DNA from: Phymatolithon calcareum
Lineage: Eukaryota; Rhodophyta; Florideophyceae; Hapalidiales
Length of the DNA: 64,000 nt
NCBI GenBank assembly: GCA_977006965.1
Contig: OZ345375.1
Coordinates: 1,674,001 to 1,738,000 of the forward strand
Direction: 5' to 3'
Shown piece by piece: positions 61,528 through 64,000 of the stretch. A model generated the notes under the pieces. It ran no database searches. It saw only the letters and a program-made list of their open reading frames with translations, and had not been told where the DNA came from. The stretch's first letter is position 1. Each line of letters opens with the position of its first letter. The position numbers and the translations under genes are program-made.

Positions 61528-63807
61528 CTACGAGAAAAACAGCGCGCCCTGCGTGCTATTCGCAAGCGCCAGTCGCATATCATCACACCGTCTCCTGCGC
61601 AGTAAAAGGGCGCTTCCATGTCCTCCAACCTTGAGCGGAGCCGGTCTGCCGGACTGGAATATCGCCATTCGCTCTAGCTGGGAGTTTCGCAATGCGCTCT
61701 GCACTGCTGCTCTTGACGTGCCCAGTACGAATCCCTCGCTAGCTCTCGGCCGGGACTGCCGTGCGTCTGTTCTGGGGCCCGGCTCGACGAGAACTGGAGT
61801 TCTAATCCCAAGGATGCGTACCGGTGGTCTTCGTCTCGGCCGCCCACCCGCTCCACCTCCAGCAGGGCCGAGGGCCATAATTGGAGCCTCATCGTTCGGG
61901 TCGCCAAGCATTGGCAACCGTGCTCCCGCTCGTTTCGCGCCGCCCGCGCGCCATGGCGGCGGCTCAATGCCCACCTCCTCAGCCCACTCCGACGCATGGA
62001 ACACAAAGTCCTGCACGGTTGTCACTTGGTCAAAGTTAGGTTCCGACTTTGAGAGTCGCAATGAACCCCCAAAATCTGCCGACGCGCCTGCGCCCATGTT
62101 CGACGACGCGGAGTGTGGCACCTCGTCATCGTCGACGTCGAAGCGCACACCAGACCTCACGTTACGCTGCACTGGCGCTTTGCGCCCAGGTTCGAGTTTG
62201 TCGGGTACTGACTCGCTGACTGCGGCGTCAAGCGGTGGAAGACATGGCGGTGAGTCACGGCCGTTGCGCGGTGGCATTTCTGACATTGACGCGCCCGTAA
62301 CAAATGGATTTCGCAACGCCTCTTCCGCCGTGATCCGCACCCGCGGATCGTATTCCAGCATTTCCGCTGTGAGAGTTAGGAAGATGTCGTAGTCAACCTC
62401 GGAATGTCCACCTGCTGCGCGTTTTCGCTTTCCCTGTGCCGCACCGGTGAGATCATCGACGAAGGATTGCACTGGTTTTGAGCCAGGCTCGATTCGCTCC
62501 TCCTTGCGAGAAATGTTGTCCTTGAGCGTCCATTCTCCAGTGTCCTGGTCTAGGTCGAAAAAAAGGGCTGTTTTCCGGCCGGCATCAAGCATGTGTTTTG
62601 GTGGCATGCCGATACGCTCGACAATGATCGAGATTTGATCCCCCTCGTTGCGTCCAGCAAACAGTGGGTACCCAGTGTGGAGTTCGATGAGCATGCAACC
62701 CAGACTCCATACGTCAACTTGCGTGTCGTACGGTAGCCCTAGAATTACCTCCGGGGCGCGGTAAAATCGAGATTGTACATACGTAAACATGGATTCGGAT
62801 ACACGACAACTGGCACCAAAATCGACAACCTTGATCGCGCTTCGTTGGGGGTGACGGAGAAGCACATTCTCAGGCTTGAGATCGCAATGCGCAATGTTGA
62901 CGTCCGGGCGCGCGAGAAATGCAAGGCAATTCAGAATTTGCCTGCAAAACTTTCGCACGAGATTAAGACTGACACCGAAAAATTCTGTACTACGTAACAG
63001 ATCGTACAACGAGAAGGACAGGAGCTCTAGTACAAGACATTGATGTCCGCGAAAGATGAACTTGTCCCGCAATCGCATGATGGCGTGTGCATCGTCCGGA
63101 TCTATGCGATTGAGATACGAGGTCATGCGGACCTCAGATAGAGCTTGTTCGACATAGAGCGCACTATTCTTAATAATCTTAATCGCGACGTGTGAGTTCT
63201 CCCTCGTATCGTAAGCGCGTACCACTTGCCCAAAAGACCCGCGCCCGATGACCTTTTCCAGCATGTACCGGTTGTTAAACATATCGCCGGTGTGCACAAT
63301 GTAGTCATGATTTTCGTCACAATATTGCACAGAGTGCGGAGAGTTGGGTTTGCCGCCCCCGCCACCGCCATCACCACCTCCCATCCCCTCATTTTTGTCC
63401 GGCGCTTCAGTGTCGCTGCCGACGGTGGTGAGGTGGGTTTGCGACTCCGCTTCGCTGGGGTCGGAAATTACTGCACCGACAAGAGCGGTAGACACAGCTG
63501 TCTCGTCACTTCTTCGGCGCGCTGCATCGGCGGCTGCATTAGCAGCGGTGGCAGTGCGAGAATCGTCGGATTGGTCACGTGGGAGCCGCCTTGCAGCTCG
63601 ACCGTCGCGGCGCTTCTTCTCGTAGTACGCTGCGTTGATGGCCTCGTACGTCTCGATCAGACCAACGGTGAGTTTACGGATAGCCGGGACATCACTGGCG
63701 CGCTGTTCTGCAAAGGCTGCTGCATCTGCAGTCTGTTTCTTTCCAATGAAGGAGTTCCAGGGTCGGAAGTGACTCTTCTTGCGGCGTGCACGTGCGCCTA
63801 TCTCCAT
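61528..63807 (-). CDS. DYRK-family dual-specificity protein kinase
   Basis: 759 residues; ATG start MEIGARARRKK. Residues ~1-175 are low complexity with a G-rich run (GGGDGGGGGG). Kinase domain about 178-515: NNRYMLEKVIGRGSFGQVV (Gly loop), VAIKIIKNS (Lys), HCDLKPEN (catalytic loop), DFGASC, FTYVQSRFYRAPE (activation loop), MLEYDPRVRI. The DYRK activation loop normally has YxY; here the first Tyr is replaced by Phe (FTYVQ) while the second, the main autophosphorylation Tyr in the DYRK1 type, is kept. ERIGMPPKHMLD follows the DYRK1/minibrain pattern. The C-terminal ~240 residues are disordered, rich in R, P and G. It is expected to be a Ser/Thr kinase that autophosphorylates its Tyr during folding, acting in growth or stress control. 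Intronless. Confidence 0.9.
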   Translation of the reverse strand: MEIGARARRKKSHFRPWNSFIGKKQTADAAAFAEQRASDVPAIRKLTVGLIETYEAINAAYYEKKRRDGRAARRLPRDQSDDSRTATAANAAADAARRRSDETAVSTALVGAVISDPSEAESQTHLTTVGSDTEAPDKNEGMGGGDGGGGGGKPNSPHSVQYCDENHDYIVHTGDMFNNRYMLEKVIGRGSFGQVVRAYDTRENSHVAIKIIKNSALYVEQALSEVRMTSYLNRIDPDDAHAIMRLRDKFIFRGHQCLVLELLSFSLYDLLRSTEFFGVSLNLVRKFCRQILNCLAFLARPDVNIAHCDLKPENVLLRHPQRSAIKVVDFGASCRVSESMFTYVQSRFYRAPEVILGLPYDTQVDVWSLGCMLIELHTGYPLFAGRNEGDQISIIVERIGMPPKHMLDAGRKTALFFDLDQDTGEWTLKDNISRKEERIEPGSKPVQSFVDDLTGAAQGKRKRAAGGHSEVDYDIFLTLTAEMLEYDPRVRITAEEALRNPFVTGASMSEMPPRNGRDSPPCLPPLDAAVSESVPDKLEPGRKAPVQRNVRSGVRFDVDDDEVPHSASSNMGAGASADFGGSLRLSKSEPNFDQVTTVQDFVFHASEWAEEVGIEPPPWRAGGAKRAGARLPMLGDPNDEAPIMALGPAGGGAGGRPRRRPPVRILGIRTPVLVEPGPRTDARQSRPRASEGFVLGTSRAAVQSALRNSQLERMAIFQSGRPAPLKVGGHGSALLLRRRRCDDMRLALANSTQGALFFS

Positions 63808-64000
63808 CGCGAGCTCGCCCGCCGATGCGGGAGAGCGCGAACGCAGCGCTCGCCGGCAATGCTCAAATTCTTCCGCGAATGAGTGTGTACGGGAGGCAGA
63901 AATGCGTACGCAACGGAGCGCGGAGGCAGAAACGTGCAGTCACACAAGTCGAAAAGCAGCGAATCCAATCGAGCAGGGATGAAGTCTTCAGTGTGTGTGA
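63808..64000. other. Upstream region of the kinase gene, window edge
   Basis: Only 193 bp. No TATA box is visible on the minus strand. Confidence 0.4.

Overview
This window looks like nuclear DNA from an intron-poor, transposon-rich eukaryote. A red alga of the Chondrus type is my best inference. The reasons are long single-exon genes for core eukaryotic functions (VPS54, FANCJ-type helicase, enoyl-CoA reductase, DYRK kinase, TIA-1/UBP1-type RNA-binding protein), a PerM/AI-2E membrane protein with a plastid-transit-like N-terminus, only one clear spliceosomal intron in 64 kb, and gene islands separated by kilobases of decayed mobile elements. The species cannot be proved from the window. Several long open frames begin at a non-ATG codon when simply extended, so I give the first plausible ATG.

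Layout. 0-2 kb: retroposon debris. 2.1-7.5 kb: an O-fucosyltransferase-like type II membrane protein (+), a three-RRM RNA-binding protein (-), and a Cys-rich zinc-finger protein (-). 8.9-13 kb: an intact hAT-derived BED protein (+) and a second zinc-finger protein (+) paralogous to the first. 14.3-16 kb: a PA-TM-RING protein with an internally duplicated ectodomain and a RING cut by TAG. 16-20 kb: a small secreted Cys-rich protein inside a cluster of TACAGTA motifs, then a Mutator-like deletion derivative with 67-bp TIRs and a 10-bp target duplication. 20.7-36.1 kb: the main gene island, with a tandem-AAA ATPase (73-bp intron), VPS54 with a C-terminal 42-residue tandem repeat, the AI-2E family protein, FANCJ-type helicase and TECR/TSC13-like reductase. 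36-61.5 kb: a gene-poor stretch with a PTH2-like protein, a second TIR element with a 10-bp target duplication carrying a small zinc-finger ORF, two Ty1/copia RNase H relics, foldback elements, an hAT pseudogene, LINE 3' ends and tRNA-derived SINEs. 61.5-63.8 kb: a DYRK-type kinase.

The host genes do not form one pathway. They cover Golgi retrieval (VPS54), lipid elongation at the ER (TECR), glycosylation (fucosyltransferase-like), interstrand-crosslink repair (FANCJ-like), RNA metabolism (RRM protein) and signalling (DYRK). The more unusual content is the set of long palindromes of about 52 bp, the paired CDCA7-like zinc-finger proteins flanking a possibly domesticated hAT gene, the fused duplicate PA-RING protein, and a layered set of short non-autonomous elements whose ends can be read directly.
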